Shown here: positions 27,800 to 36,825 of the stretch, in pieces
Layout of the letters: every line of letters starts with the position of its first letter
How positions within the stretch are numbered: position 1 is the stretch's first letter
From: Flavobacterium sp. NG2
GTDB lineage: Bacteria; Bacteroidota; Bacteroidia; Flavobacteriales; Flavobacteriaceae
Length of the DNA stretch: 64,000 nt
Direction of reading: 5' to 3'
Assembly: GCF_034119845.1 (NCBI RefSeq)
Contig: NZ_CP139420.1
Location: 3,722,001-3,786,000 of the forward strand
Notes under the pieces: generated by a model
The model's database searches: none
The model's input: the letters and a program-made list of their open reading frames with translations, nothing else
What the model was told of the DNA's origin: nothing
Position numbers and translations under genes: made by a program

Positions 27800-28981
27800 A
27801 TGAAACAAGCCTATATAGTAGCCGCCTACCGAACCGCAGTTGGGAAAGCCCCAAAGGGAGTTTTCCGATTCAAACGTCCAGATGAATTAGCGGCTGAAAC
27901 TATCGAACACATGATGAAAGACCTACCTAATTTTGACAAAACTCGTATTGATGATGTCATGGTGGGAAACGCTATGCCTGAGGCGGAACAAGGTTTAAAT
28001 GTCGCTCGTTTGATTTCTTTAATGGGATTAAAAATAGAAGAAGTACCTGGTGTGACTGTAAATCGCTACTGCGCTTCTGGTATCGAAACCATCGGAATGG
28101 CAACGGCAAAAATACAAACTGGAATGGCTGATTGTATCATTGCGGGTGGTGCCGAGAGTATGAGTTACATTCCAATGGGAGGTTACAAACCTACTCCTGA
28201 TTATGCTGTTGCAAAAGAAGGAAACGAGGACTATTACTGGGGAATGGGATTAACGGCTGAAGCTGTAGCCAATCAATTTAAAGTTTCCAGAGAAGACCAA
28301 GATGAGTTTGCTTACAACTCTCATATGAAAGCTTTAAAAGCGCAAGCCGAAGGAAAATTTGACAACCAAATCGTCCCGATTACTGTGGAGCAAACTTTTA
28401 TTAATGGAAAAGGTAAAAAAGAAACCTCATCCTATATCGTCAATAAAGACGAAGGACCTAGAGCCGATACCTCAAGAGAAGTATTAGCAAAATTGCGTCC
28501 CGTTTTTGCAGCCGACGGAAGTGTTACCGCTGGAAATTCCTCCCAAATGAGTGATGGAGCTGCTTTTGTTTTGATTATGAGTGAAGAAATGGTCAAAGAA
28601 TTAAACCTTGAGCCTATAGCGCGTTTGGTGAGTTATGCCTCTGCAGGTGTTGAACCTCGTATTATGGGAATTGGCCCTGTCAAAGCAATTCCAAAAGCAC
28701 TAAAACAAGCAGGATTGCAACAAAAAGACATTGACCTAATTGAATTAAACGAAGCTTTTGCCTCACAATCGTTAGCGGTCATAAGGGAATTAGGACTTAA
28801 TCCAGATATTGTCAATGTAAATGGTGGTGCTATTGCCTTGGGCCATCCTTTAGGATGTACGGGCGCCAAACTATCGGTTCAATTGTTTGACGAAATGAAA
28901 CGCCGTGGTAACAAATACGGTATGGTCACCATGTGTGTGGGTACTGGTCAAGGTGCTGCAGGAATTTATGAACTATTATAA
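27800..28981 (+). CDS. Acetyl-CoA C-acyltransferase (thiolase)
   Basis: A 393-residue thiolase performing the last beta-oxidation step, cleaving 3-ketoacyl-CoA with CoA. The acyl-accepting Cys is C91 in NRYCASGIETIGMA. The catalytic His is in NVNGGAIALGHPLGCTGAK (about 345), and the second Cys is in GMVTMCVGTGQGAAGIYELL at the C-terminus. Length and motifs are standard. It follows fadB-like after a gap occupied by the RAYT element and precedes acyl-CoA dehydrogenase by 97 bp, so the set forms one catabolic unit. Confidence 0.95.
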   Translation: MKQAYIVAAYRTAVGKAPKGVFRFKRPDELAAETIEHMMKDLPNFDKTRIDDVMVGNAMPEAEQGLNVARLISLMGLKIEEVPGVTVNRYCASGIETIGMATAKIQTGMADCIIAGGAESMSYIPMGGYKPTPDYAVAKEGNEDYYWGMGLTAEAVANQFKVSREDQDEFAYNSHMKALKAQAEGKFDNQIVPITVEQTFINGKGKKETSSYIVNKDEGPRADTSREVLAKLRPVFAADGSVTAGNSSQMSDGAAFVLIMSEEMVKELNLEPIARLVSYASAGVEPRIMGIGPVKAIPKALKQAGLQQKDIDLIELNEAFASQSLAVIRELGLNPDIVNVNGGAIALGHPLGCTGAKLSVQLFDEMKRRGNKYGMVTMCVGTGQGAAGIYELL

Positions 28982-29078
28982 CCCTTCAAAGCATCAAAAA
29001 ACCGAACTATTAACAAATCACAATCCTTCTTTTTGGAAAGATTAAAGAAAACTATTTATCATTTAAAAACCACTTAAA

Positions 29079-30869
29079 ATGAGTAACAAAACAAGAGGAG
29101 GTCAATTCCTAGTCAAAGAAACAAAATGTGAAGACATCTTCACTCCTGAGGATTTTAACGAAGAACAAATCATGATGCGCGACTCTGTAAAAGAGTTTGT
29201 CGATAAAGAACTTTGGGCACATAAAATCCGATTTGAACAAAAGGATTATAAATACACCGAAGAATGCATGAAAAAGGCAGGTGACTTAGGATTCCTGAGC
29301 ATTTCTGTACCTGAGGCCTATGGTGGAATGGGAATGGGATTTGTAGATACAGTTCTTGTTTGTGATTATATATCGGGAGCCACGGGTTCGTTTTCCACGG
29401 CTTTTGGAGCACATACAGGAATTGGAACCATGCCAATTACTTTGTATGGAACCGAAGAACAAAAACAAAAATACGTTCCTAAACTGGCTACCGGTGAATG
29501 GTTTGGTGCTTATTGCTTAACAGAACCAGGTGCGGGTTCGGATGCTAATTCAGGGAAAACGAAAGCCGTTTTGTCGGAAGACGGGACGCATTACAAAATC
29601 ACAGGTCAAAAAATGTGGATTTCCAATGCTGGTTTTTGTCAGTTATTTATCGTTTTTGCCCGAATTGGAGATGATAAAAACATCACCGGTTTCATTGTAG
29701 AAAACGATCCAAATAACGGCATTACCATGAATGAAGAGGAACACAAGCTTGGTATTCGTGCCTCCTCAACCCGTCAGGTGTTTTTCAATGAAACGGTTGT
29801 GCCTGTTGAAAACATGTTATCCGAAAGAGGAAATGGTTTCAAAATTGCGATGAATGCCTTAAATGTAGGCCGAATCAAACTAGCCGCTGCCTGCTTAGAT
29901 GCACAAAGAAGAGTTATTTCAGGCTCTGTAAAATATGCTAACGAAAGAGTGCAATTTAATACCGCCATTTCACAATTTGGCGCCATCCGATACAAATTAG
30001 CCGAAATGGCAACGAGTTGTTATGCAGGCGAAAGTGCTACTTACAGAGCGGCCAAAGATATTGAATACAGAATAGCTATTCGGGAAGCTGAGGGCGGTTC
30101 ACACCAAGAATCAGAATTAAAAGGTGTCGAAGAATTTGCTATCGAATGTTCGATATTAAAAGTAGCAGTGTCCGAAGACATTCAAAACTGTGCTGACGAA
30201 GGAATCCAAATTTTTGGAGGAATGGGATTCTCCGAAGATACTCCAATGGAAAGCGCCTGGCGTGATGCTCGTATTGCCCGAATTTACGAAGGGACTAACG
30301 AAATCAACCGTATGTTATCAGTTGGGATGTTGATTAAGAAAGCCATGAAAGGGCATGTAGATTTATTAGGTCCTGCTACTAAAGTAGGTGAAGAATTATT
30401 AGGCATTCCGTCATTTGACGCCCCTGATTATTCAGAACTATTTGCTGAGGAAAAAGAAATGATAGCCAAATTAAAGAAAGTATTCTTAATGGTGGCAGGT
30501 AGTGCTGTGCAAAAATACGGTCCCGATTTGGATTCACACCAACAACTCTTGTTAGCTGCCGCAGATATTTTAATCGAAATATACATGGCGGAAAGTACCA
30601 TCCTTAGAGCTGAAAAATCAGCTAAAAAAGAGGGTGAAGAAAAGGTTAAAGAACAAATCGCCATGGCGCAATTGTATTTATACAAAGCTGTTGATATTGT
30701 AATTCAAAGAGGAAAAGAAAGCATCATTTCCTTTGCCGAAGGTGATGAACAGCGTATGATGCTTATGGGATTAAAACGTTTTACAAAATACACTAACATG
30801 CCTAATATTGTAGCATTACGCCATACTATCGCTACTAAGCTCATAAAAGAAAATCAGTATTGTTTTTAA
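29079..30869 (+). CDS. Acyl-CoA dehydrogenase, long form
   Basis: A 596-residue FAD enzyme for the first beta-oxidation step (acyl-CoA to trans-2-enoyl-CoA). It has the FAD-binding segment CLTEPGAGSDANSGKTKA, QKMWISNAGF, the QIFGGMGFSED segment and the catalytic-base region ARIYEGTNEINRM. At about 600 residues it is longer than the 380-residue short-chain type; the extra C-terminal helical domain (about 430-596) resembles very-long-chain dehydrogenases. It is the last gene of the operon and is followed by a terminator. Confidence 0.94.
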   Translation: MSNKTRGGQFLVKETKCEDIFTPEDFNEEQIMMRDSVKEFVDKELWAHKIRFEQKDYKYTEECMKKAGDLGFLSISVPEAYGGMGMGFVDTVLVCDYISGATGSFSTAFGAHTGIGTMPITLYGTEEQKQKYVPKLATGEWFGAYCLTEPGAGSDANSGKTKAVLSEDGTHYKITGQKMWISNAGFCQLFIVFARIGDDKNITGFIVENDPNNGITMNEEEHKLGIRASSTRQVFFNETVVPVENMLSERGNGFKIAMNALNVGRIKLAAACLDAQRRVISGSVKYANERVQFNTAISQFGAIRYKLAEMATSCYAGESATYRAAKDIEYRIAIREAEGGSHQESELKGVEEFAIECSILKVAVSEDIQNCADEGIQIFGGMGFSEDTPMESAWRDARIARIYEGTNEINRMLSVGMLIKKAMKGHVDLLGPATKVGEELLGIPSFDAPDYSELFAEEKEMIAKLKKVFLMVAGSAVQKYGPDLDSHQQLLLAAADILIEIYMAESTILRAEKSAKKEGEEKVKEQIAMAQLYLYKAVDIVIQRGKESIISFAEGDEQRMMLMGLKRFTKYTNMPNIVALRHTIATKLIKENQYCF

Positions 30870-30905
30870 TAATGGTTCTATAATTTTTGGTTAAATTATA
30901 TTGTT

Positions 30906-30937
30906 AAACCGTTCTAAAATTAATTTAGAGCGGTTTT
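30906..30937 (+). terminator. Terminator of the beta-oxidation operon
   Basis: Hairpin aaaccgttctaaa (from 30906) with tttagagcggttt, one G-U pair and a short loop, followed by T-rich sequence, 37 bp after the acyl-CoA dehydrogenase stop. Confidence 0.8.
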
Positions 30938-30994
30938 TTATTTGACTAGCCTAAATAATTGGCTAACTTTATAAAAAAATTAAATCCTCATAAA

Positions 30995-31522
30995 ATGAAA
31001 AAGATTCTTCTATCAATAGTCTTTTTAGTACTAGCCTTCGTAGGTTGTAAATCTTGGTGTACTTCTGATTCTGACAAAAAACTAAACTTAACATTTGAAG
31101 CCAAAAGTAATAGTAATGTAGCGGGTACCGCAACCTTTATCGAAAAAGACGGAAAAGTTACCCTGGAAGCCAAATTCTCAGGATTGACACCAGGCGTACA
31201 CGCCATTCACATTCACGAAAAATCAGATTGTTCTGCTCCTGATGGTACCTCAACTGGTGGTCACTGGAATCCCACTTTCAAAAACCATGGAAAATGGGGC
31301 GTTGGACAATACCATAAAGGCGATATCGGGAATTTTACTGCTGACAAAAACGGAAACGGTTCGATTAAATTCACTACTGACGAATGGAACATAGGTTCGG
31401 GAGACCCTACCAAAGATATCTTAAGTCATGCTATAATTGTGCACCAAGGCGCTGATGATTTTACAACCCAACCAACAGGAAATGCAGGTGGTAGAGTGGC
31501 TTGTACGGCTATCATCAAATAA
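30995..31522 (+). CDS. Cu/Zn superoxide dismutase, lipoprotein
   Basis: A 175-residue secreted enzyme dismutating superoxide. The start at 30995 gives signal peptide MKKILLSIVFLVLAFVGC, so the protein is probably lipid-anchored. Copper ligands are in HAIHIHEKSDC, the bridging His region is STGGHWNP, zinc ligands fall in GKWGVGQYHKGDIGNF, and the C-terminal part is ILSHAIIVHQGADDF with ending GGRVACTAIIK. The Cys pair (SDC and VAC) should form the structural disulfide. It is monocistronic and ended by a strong hairpin at 31558. Confidence 0.93.
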   Translation: MKKILLSIVFLVLAFVGCKSWCTSDSDKKLNLTFEAKSNSNVAGTATFIEKDGKVTLEAKFSGLTPGVHAIHIHEKSDCSAPDGTSTGGHWNPTFKNHGKWGVGQYHKGDIGNFTADKNGNGSIKFTTDEWNIGSGDPTKDILSHAIIVHQGADDFTTQPTGNAGGRVACTAIIK

Positions 31523-31557
31523 TAGCAATTGATAAAACATATAGTAATCAATTTGAA

Positions 31558-31620
31558 CCATTAAGAAAATAAGCTAATTAAGTCTTCCTTAATAAACTTA
31601 TTTTCTTAATGGTTTTATTT
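31558..31620 (+). terminator. Long-stem terminator after the SOD gene
   Basis: Perfect 17-bp inverted repeat (31558-31574 with 31597-31613), 22-base loop, followed by tttattttt. It ends SOD transcription just before the YdeI-like gene. Confidence 0.8.
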
Positions 31621-31642
31621 TTAAAGGCTTCCAGAAGAAATT

Positions 31643-32215
31643 ATGCAGAACAAAGAAATAGAACATTACTTTAAAAATAGCGCTGAATGGCGTGCTTGGC
31701 TAGAGATTAACCACGCTAATTGCACAGGTATTGATCTCATTTTCTACAAGGTGGGTAGCATTCAGGAGAGTATGCGCTGGGAAGAGGCCGTTCAGGTTGC
31801 CCTTTGTTTTGGTTGGATTGACTCAACGGTACGAAAAATTGATGATGAAAAACGTAAACAACGTTTTGGTCCCCGCAAAGCCAAAAGCGTTTGGAGTAAA
31901 CTCAACAAAACCTATATCGAAAAACTCGACAAAGAAGGATTGCTACATGAAAGTGGTTATACCACCATACAAATTGCCAAAGACAACGGCTCTTGGGAAT
32001 CTCTAGATAGCGTGGAATCACTCAGCCTTCCCGAAGATTTACAACAAGCCTTTGATCAAAATAAGTTGGCCTACACGCACTACCTCGCCTTTGCTCCCTC
32101 CTACCGCAAAAGCTATTTGTACTGGCTCAACCAAGCCAAACGCGAAGCAACCCGACAAAGTCGTATTAACGCCATTATCGATTTATGTTCTAAAAACATC
32201 AAATCGAGGCCTTAA
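31643..32215 (+). CDS. YdeI/OmpD-associated family protein
   Basis: A 190-residue cytoplasmic protein of the YdeI family. Family landmarks are LIFYKVGSIQESMRWEEAVQ, ALCFGWIDSTVRKIDDE and RFGPRKAKSVWSKLNK. The C-terminal part (about 145-185) has YLAFAPSYRKSYLYWLNQAK and ends in a helical, Arg-rich tail. YdeI proteins have been linked to polymyxin and antimicrobial-peptide resistance and called bacteriocin-protection proteins, but the molecular activity is not known. No signal peptide. A GC-rich repeat follows it directly. Confidence 0.85.
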   Translation: MQNKEIEHYFKNSAEWRAWLEINHANCTGIDLIFYKVGSIQESMRWEEAVQVALCFGWIDSTVRKIDDEKRKQRFGPRKAKSVWSKLNKTYIEKLDKEGLLHESGYTTIQIAKDNGSWESLDSVESLSLPEDLQQAFDQNKLAYTHYLAFAPSYRKSYLYWLNQAKREATRQSRINAIIDLCSKNIKSRP

Positions 32216-32221
32216 TTTTTT

Positions 32222-32370
32222 TTTTGTGCCTTATCCTGCTATCCGCTGTAGCCCTCCTTCAAAATACTTTTTTTACTAGGTCGGTACAGGAGCTTCCTTT
32301 GGTCGCTCTGTCCCTCCCGTAAAAAATAGTATTTTTCAGTCGGGGCTGCCGCTTTTATCAGGGGCAGAAA
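32222..32370 (+). repeat. GC-rich intergenic repeat, family A copy 4
   Basis: Same order of islands as the copy at 11745: tgctatccgctgtagccctc, acaggagcttcctttggtcg and tcggggctgccgcttttatc. It starts a few bases after the YdeI-like stop. An open frame that crosses it (32373-32585 region) has no coding look. Confidence 0.75.
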
Positions 32371-32640
32371 GCGTGCAATTAAAAACGAATCGTTCTCCAA
32401 TCCACGGAACCCGCATTAGGGATGGGAGCAATTGTTTGAGCTCTTATTGTGACACCCGTAACGCTAATTGGAGTAAAAATGGTAATGGAACAATAAAGCG
32501 AGTGCGGACAGCCCGACCCGCCCCAAAAACTGCTTCTTCAAACCTCAAGAGTTGTAGGCGGGGAATGCCCAAAAAAGAGTTATGATTTTGGAGAATGACT
32601 TTTTGATTTTAGTAAAGTGTACAAATGTATTTTTTTTGTT
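32371..32640. other. GC-rich non-coding block following repeat copy 4
   Basis: About 210 bp of unusually GC-rich, non-coding sequence (acccgcattagggatgggag, gacagcccgacccgcccc) directly follows the repeat and precedes an AT-rich leader. It may be a second repeat type joined to the first. TATCTTTG at 32702-32709 is the likely promoter element of the next gene. Confidence 0.4.
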
Positions 32641-32727
32641 TTTAGGTTCTAAAAATATGAAATCATAAATCCTTACTCTTTAATCCTAAATCCTTATTGC
32701 TTATCTTTGCAACTTTAAAATTCAATC

Positions 32728-33294
32728 ATGGACATCAATCAAGAAATACACAACGCTTTTGAGGTAATTAAAGAAGGAGGTATCATTTTGTATCCTACCG
32801 ATACGGTTTGGGGAATTGGTTGTGATGCGACCAATCCTGAAGCGATTGCGAAGATTTACAAGCTGAAACAAAGAGCTGAAACCCAAAGTATGATTTGCCT
32901 GATGAATGGCGAAAAAATGCTTTACAATGTATTTAAAGACATTCCTGAAGTGGCTTGGCAAATAATGGATTTATCCGAAAACCCAACGACTTTGATTTTG
33001 GACAATCCACGAAATGTAGCGCCTAATATTATTGCAACCGATAACACACTGGGAATAAGACTAGTCAAAGAACCTTTTTGTTTTAAATTGATGGAGCGAA
33101 TGAAAAAACCATTGGTTTCTACCTCTGCAAATATTTCGGGCCAACCTACTCCTAAAAGTTTTAAGGAAATCAGCCCTGAAATTGTTAAGGGAGTGGACTA
33201 TGTTGTAAATTTGCACCACGATAAAATTTCAGGAAAACCCTCGACCATTATCAAATTGACAAATGATGCACAGGTGAAGGTGATTAGAAAGTAG
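32728..33294 (+). CDS. L-threonylcarbamoyladenylate synthase (TsaC/YrdC/Sua5 family)
   Basis: A 188-residue YrdC-domain enzyme making threonylcarbamoyl-AMP from Thr, bicarbonate and ATP for the t6A37 modification of tRNAs reading ANN codons. Motifs: GGIILYPTDTVWGIGCDATN (about 17-36), KLKQRAETQSM (KxR-type ATP-binding segment) and PLVSTSANISGQPTP. The length is that of the short form lacking the Sua5 domain. The last 41 codons are duplicated 380 bp downstream at 33551-33674. Confidence 0.93.
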   Translation: MDINQEIHNAFEVIKEGGIILYPTDTVWGIGCDATNPEAIAKIYKLKQRAETQSMICLMNGEKMLYNVFKDIPEVAWQIMDLSENPTTLILDNPRNVAPNIIATDNTLGIRLVKEPFCFKLMERMKKPLVSTSANISGQPTPKSFKEISPEIVKGVDYVVNLHHDKISGKPSTIIKLTNDAQVKVIRK

Positions 33295-33319
33295 TTTTTA
33301 ACCACTAATAAATTTTAAT

Positions 33320-33390
33320 AGCCACGAATTCACGAATTATTAGTCGAAAGTAAGTTCAATTTATTAAAAGTAATTCGTGAATTCGTGGCT
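33320..33390. repeat. Palindromic intergenic repeat (family B), copy 1
   Basis: Perfect 20-bp inverted repeat: 33320-33339 (agccacgaattcacgaatta) with 33371-33390, loop 31 bases. It lies between the tsaC stop and the first GxxExxY start. Confidence 0.8.
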
Positions 33391-33406
33391 AAAAAAAGAA
33401 AAAACT

Positions 33407-33559
33407 ATGAGTGAAGTACTTTATAAAGAGGAAAGTTTTCAGATAATTGGAATTTTATTTGATGTGCATCGAAATTTAGGTGGTGGCTTTTCTGAAATTA
33501 TATATGAAGATAATATAGATTTAACCTACTATTCAAAACTATTAGAAAATCAACCCTGA
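33407..33559 (+). pseudogene. Truncated GxxExxY protein gene
   Basis: The first 37 or so codons (MSEVLYKEESFQIIGILFDV, then HRNLGGGFSEIIYE) match the intact gene at 33787 almost exactly; after about 33520 the reading frame continues into unrelated filler and stops at 33559. The catalytic-looking C-terminal half is missing. It is the left-hand product of the 380-bp duplication. Confidence 0.8.
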
Positions 33560-33674
33560 AATTGTTAAGGGTGTGGACTATGTTGTAAATTTGCACCACG
33601 ATAAAATTTCAGGCAAACCCTCGACCATTATCAAGTTGACGAATGATGCACAGGTGAAGGTGATTAGAAAGTAG
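33551..33674 (+). pseudogene. Duplicated 3' fragment of tsaC
   Basis: Encodes the last 41 residues of TsaC (NPEIVKGVDYVVNLHHDKIS and onward to VKVIRK and a stop) without a start codon. It differs from the intact gene at five bases, four of them silent, which suggests it came from a diverged allele rather than from a very recent copy. Confidence 0.8.
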
Positions 33675-33699
33675 TTTTTAACCACTAATAAATTTTAAT

Positions 33700-33770
33700 A
33701 GCCCCGAATTCACGAATTATTAGTCGAAAGTAAGTTCAATTTATTAAAAATAATTCGTGAATTCGTGGCT
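33700..33770. repeat. Palindromic intergenic repeat (family B), copy 2
   Basis: 20-bp inverted repeat with one mismatch: 33700-33719 with 33751-33770, 380 bp from copy 1. It ends 16 bp before the start codon of the intact GxxExxY gene. Confidence 0.8.
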
Positions 33771-33786
33771 AAAAAAAGAAAAAACT

Positions 33787-34161
33787 ATGAGTGAAGTACT
33801 TTATAAAGAAGAAAGTTTTCAGATAATGGGTATTTTATTTGATGTACATCGAAATTTAGGTGGTGGTTTTTCTGAAATTGTATATAAAGATGCTATAGAA
33901 TACGAATTGCAACAGAATAAAATTCCATATGAAAGAGAAAAAGAATACTCTGTAAATTATAAAACTGTAGTTTTAAATCATAAGTTTTATGCTGATTTTG
34001 TATTATTTGACAAGATTATTTTAGAAATAAAATCAAGTGAGAATCTTCACCCAAAGCACTATTCACAATGTTTGAATTATCTCAAAGTATCTAATAATAG
34101 ATTAGCTATACTAGCAAATTTTAATTCTATTTCACTTGAGTATAAACGTATTGTAAAGTAA
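33787..34161 (+). CDS. GxxExxY protein (PD-(D/E)XK nuclease-like)
   Basis: A 124-residue protein with the naming motif GGGFSEIVY (G..E..Y) at about 26-34 and the nuclease-like core FYADFVLFDKIILEIKS (about 69-85: D, then E-x-K). The family belongs to the PD-(D/E)XK fold (PDDEXK_3) and has no well established function. I start at ATG 33787; a GTG 30 bp upstream lies inside a palindromic repeat. The gene directly follows that palindrome, and its first third is duplicated upstream. It may be a selfish or repeat-associated nuclease. Confidence 0.8.
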   Translation: MSEVLYKEESFQIMGILFDVHRNLGGGFSEIVYKDAIEYELQQNKIPYEREKEYSVNYKTVVLNHKFYADFVLFDKIILEIKSSENLHPKHYSQCLNYLKVSNNRLAILANFNSISLEYKRIVK

Positions 34162-34217
34162 ACAACTTAATCAGCATAAGCCTCAAAAATTTATAAAGCA
34201 ATTAGCGGTAAAACAGA

Positions 34218-35639
34218 ATGAATTATATAAAAGCATTAGAAAACCCCATTTTTAAAATCATTGCACAAGCAAGTCAAGAACTTGGTGTGGAAAGCTACGT
34301 TATTGGTGGTTTTGTTCGGGATTATTTATTAACACGTCCATCCAAAAAAGACATTGATATTGTTGCCGTGGGTAGCGGTATCGATTTGGCTTTAAAAGTA
34401 TCCGAATTATTAGCCAACAAACCGAAAGTTCAGGTTTTTAAAAACTACGGAACAGCGATGTTGCGCTACAAAGACACGGATATCGAATTTGTGGGCGCGC
34501 GTAAAGAAAGCTACCAAACTGAAAGCAGAAACCCAAAAGTAGAAATTGGCACATTGCAAGATGACCAAGAACGTCGCGATTTTACAATTAATGCCTTGGC
34601 TTTTTCGTTGAACGAAAGTAATTATGGCGATTTGGTTGATCCGTTTGAAGGTGTGGCGGCTTTGGAATCCAAAACCATCAAAACCCCTTTAAACCCTGAT
34701 ATTACTTATTCTGATGACCCATTACGAATGATGCGTGCGATTCGGTTTGCTACCCAATTGGGATTTGAAATTGAATCCGAATCTTTGGAGGCGATTTCAA
34801 AAAACAAAGACCGCATTAGCATCATCTCTGGTGAACGCATTGTAGACGAATTGAACAAAATCCTTTCGACCGACAAACCTTCAGTAGGTTTTTTATTATT
34901 GTACCAAACCGGACTTTTAGACCTTATTTTACCCGAATTAACGGCTTTGAATAATGTAGAAGAAATTGAAGGTCAAACGCATAAAAACAACTTTTACCAC
35001 ACGCTGGAAGTAGTCGATAATATTTGTCCAAATACGGATGATGTATGGTTGCGTTGGGCGGCTTTGTTACACGATATTGGCAAAGCTCCCACTAAAAAAT
35101 TCAACAAAAAGCAAGGTTGGACCTTTCACGGACACGAGTTTTTGGGCGGAAAGATGGTCAAAAAGATATTTGAACGCTTACATATGCCATTGAACCAAAA
35201 AATGAAATTTGTTCAAAAAATGGTCATGATGAGTTCGCGTCCTATTGTTCTTTCTCAGGATATTGTTACGGATTCAGCGGTGAGGCGTTTGGTATTTGAT
35301 GCAGGCGAAGATGTGGAAGACTTGATGACCCTTTGTGAGGCCGATATCACTACTAAAAACCCGAACAAATTCAAGAAATACCACAACAATTTTGTGATTG
35401 TTCGTCAAAAAATTGTCGAAGTTGAAGAGAAAGACTCAATTCGAAACTTCCAACCGCCTATCACTGGAGAACAAATCATGGAAATTTTTGACTTGAAACC
35501 TTCGAGAGAAATTGGTGTCCTAAAAGAAGCAGTAAAAGAAGCTATATTGGAAGGTGAAATTCCAAATGAGTACGAAGCGGCTTATGCCTTTGTTTTGAAA
35601 AGAGCAGAGAAATTAGGATTGAAGAAAGCAGCTAAGTAG
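34218..35639 (+). CDS. tRNA nucleotidyltransferase/poly(A) polymerase family protein with HD domain
   Basis: A 473-residue class II nucleotidyltransferase, probably the CCA-adding enzyme. Motifs: [10 protein letters not shown] (about 28-37), the metal carboxylates in [21 protein letters not shown], and [17 protein letters not shown] for tRNA and nucleotide recognition. An HD phosphohydrolase domain begins at about 255 ([19 protein letters not shown]). Such bacterial enzymes repair the CCA end of tRNA and the HD domain may trim it. The operon position is not informative; a CTAAG-rich repeat follows. Confidence 0.9.
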   Translation: MNYIKALENPIFKIIAQASQELGVESYVIGGFVRDYLLTRPSKKDIDIVAVGSGIDLALKVSELLANKPKVQVFKNYGTAMLRYKDTDIEFVGARKESYQTESRNPKVEIGTLQDDQERRDFTINALAFSLNESNYGDLVDPFEGVAALESKTIKTPLNPDITYSDDPLRMMRAIRFATQLGFEIESESLEAISKNKDRISIISGERIVDELNKILSTDKPSVGFLLLYQTGLLDLILPELTALNNVEEIEGQTHKNNFYHTLEVVDNICPNTDDVWLRWAALLHDIGKAPTKKFNKKQGWTFHGHEFLGGKMVKKIFERLHMPLNQKMKFVQKMVMMSSRPIVLSQDIVTDSAVRRLVFDAGEDVEDLMTLCEADITTKNPNKFKKYHNNFVIVRQKIVEVEEKDSIRNFQPPITGEQIMEIFDLKPSREIGVLKEAVKEAILEGEIPNEYEAAYAFVLKRAEKLGLKKAAK

Positions 35640-35735
35640 CTAAGGCACTGAGAAATCAAGCTAATTAGATGAACTATTAAAAATACAATAAACTTTAGGT
35701 TCTTAGTCTCTTTAAAACTCAGAATCTTAGAAACT
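35636..35735. repeat. CTAAG-rich intergenic repeat, copy 1
   Basis: Contains gctaaggcactgag near the left end and ctcagaatcttag near the right end, forming an imperfect inverted pair in AT-rich sequence. A similar segment occurs at 40238-40325. Confidence 0.5.
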
Positions 35736-35742
35736 ATAAAAA

Positions 35743-36762
35743 ATGACACAAAACAAATCCGTTATCTACTGGTTGCTTACAGGATGCTTCCTATTATTTT
35801 TGATGGTAACTGTGGGTGGAATCACCCGATTGACAAACTCAGGTTTATCCATGACCGATTGGCATTTGGTTACCGATACTTTTCCGCCTTTAACAGAGGA
35901 AAAATGGCAAGCGGCCTTTGAGGAGTATAAAAAATTCCCAGAATACCAAAAAATCAACATTCACAACGATTTCCAACTTTCGGACTACAAATTCATTTAT
36001 TTCTGGGAATGGTTTCACCGTTTCATTGGTCGAATCATAGGACTGGTATTTATAGTTCCTTTTGTCTATTTTTTAATCAAAAAGAAATTAGACCGTGCCA
36101 CCATCAAGAAATGTTTCATACTGCTTTTCATGGGTGGATTTCAAGGATTTTTGGGTTGGTTCATGGTTAAAAGTGGCTTGATTGACAATCCTGATGTCAG
36201 TCATTTTAGACTGGCTTTACACCTTACTTTTGCTTTTATCACCTTTGCCTATACGCTTTGGGTTGCTTTGGATTTAATTTACCCTTCACGTAAACAACCC
36301 AATGTTAATTTGCAAAAAATTGCGCGTTACGCACTTGTTTTTTTATTAATCCAAATTGTTTACGGAGGTTTTGTCGCTGGTCTTAATGCGGGCTTGATTC
36401 ACAACCATTGGCCAATGATGAGTGACGGACAATTTATTCACGATAGTGTTTTTATTGAACAAAAATCACTACTACTCAATTTGACCGAAGGAAAAAGTGG
36501 CGTTCAATTTGTACATCGCTCCTTAGCTTATCTTGTTGTATTCTTGATTGGAGTGTTATTTTTTAAAAGCAAAACAACAATAACGGAACAAGAGCAATCT
36601 AATGGTATTAATTTGCTGATGATTTTAGTTTTGGTACAATTTATTTTAGGCGTTTTTACACTATTGCTTTCAGTACCTCTTTGGTTAGGATTAGCGCATC
36701 AAATCAATGCGTTTTTCTTACTAGCAACCATGACTTATACATTACACAGGCTTTCTAAATAG
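35743..36762 (+). CDS. Heme A synthase, COX15/CtaA family
   Basis: A 339-residue membrane protein with eight predicted helices that oxidises heme O to heme A for cytochrome c oxidase. The first helix (YWLLTGCFLLFLMVTVGGIT) leads into RLTNSGLSMTDWHLV, the family signature. Conserved heme-ligand His residues are in FWEWFHRFIGR, SHFRLALHLTFAF, QFVHRSLAYLV and GLAHQINAFFL. It is a full-length COX15-type enzyme. Its stop lies inside the stem of a terminator. No other oxidase assembly gene is adjacent. Confidence 0.92.
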   Translation: MTQNKSVIYWLLTGCFLLFLMVTVGGITRLTNSGLSMTDWHLVTDTFPPLTEEKWQAAFEEYKKFPEYQKINIHNDFQLSDYKFIYFWEWFHRFIGRIIGLVFIVPFVYFLIKKKLDRATIKKCFILLFMGGFQGFLGWFMVKSGLIDNPDVSHFRLALHLTFAFITFAYTLWVALDLIYPSRKQPNVNLQKIARYALVFLLIQIVYGGFVAGLNAGLIHNHWPMMSDGQFIHDSVFIEQKSLLLNLTEGKSGVQFVHRSLAYLVVFLIGVLFFKSKTTITEQEQSNGINLLMILVLVQFILGVFTLLLSVPLWLGLAHQINAFFLLATMTYTLHRLSK

Positions 36763-36776
36763 CCTGTTTTTTTTTG
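36746..36776 (+). terminator. Terminator overlapping the heme A synthase stop
   Basis: 7-bp stem acaggct/agcctgt (36746-36752 with 36761-36767) followed by nine T. The right arm overlaps the TAG stop codon. Confidence 0.75.
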
Positions 36777-36825
36777 TATCTTTATTACTGACTATATTGT
36801 CACATTTCTTTGTTTACCAACAAAA

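Larger units (their letters stand above)
33171..33930 (+). repeat. 380-bp imperfect tandem duplication spanning tsaC 3' end and GxxExxY 5' end
   Basis: Sequence from 33171 recurs from 33551 with an exact 380-bp offset: tsaC codons, stop, hairpin and GxxExxY start all match. About 350 bp align with 14 substitutions; 4 of 5 in the tsaC part are synonymous. The alignment breaks at about 33521, leaving a 30-bp filler before the second unit. Confidence 0.85.

Noticed and set aside
32373..32585. ORF of 70 codons
   Set aside because: It lies in GC-rich repeat sequence; the composition (many Arg/Thr/Ser) reflects base content, not a protein.
33407..33559. Independent short gene of 50 codons
   Set aside because: It is the duplicated start of the GxxExxY gene followed by filler sequence, so it is treated as a pseudogene.
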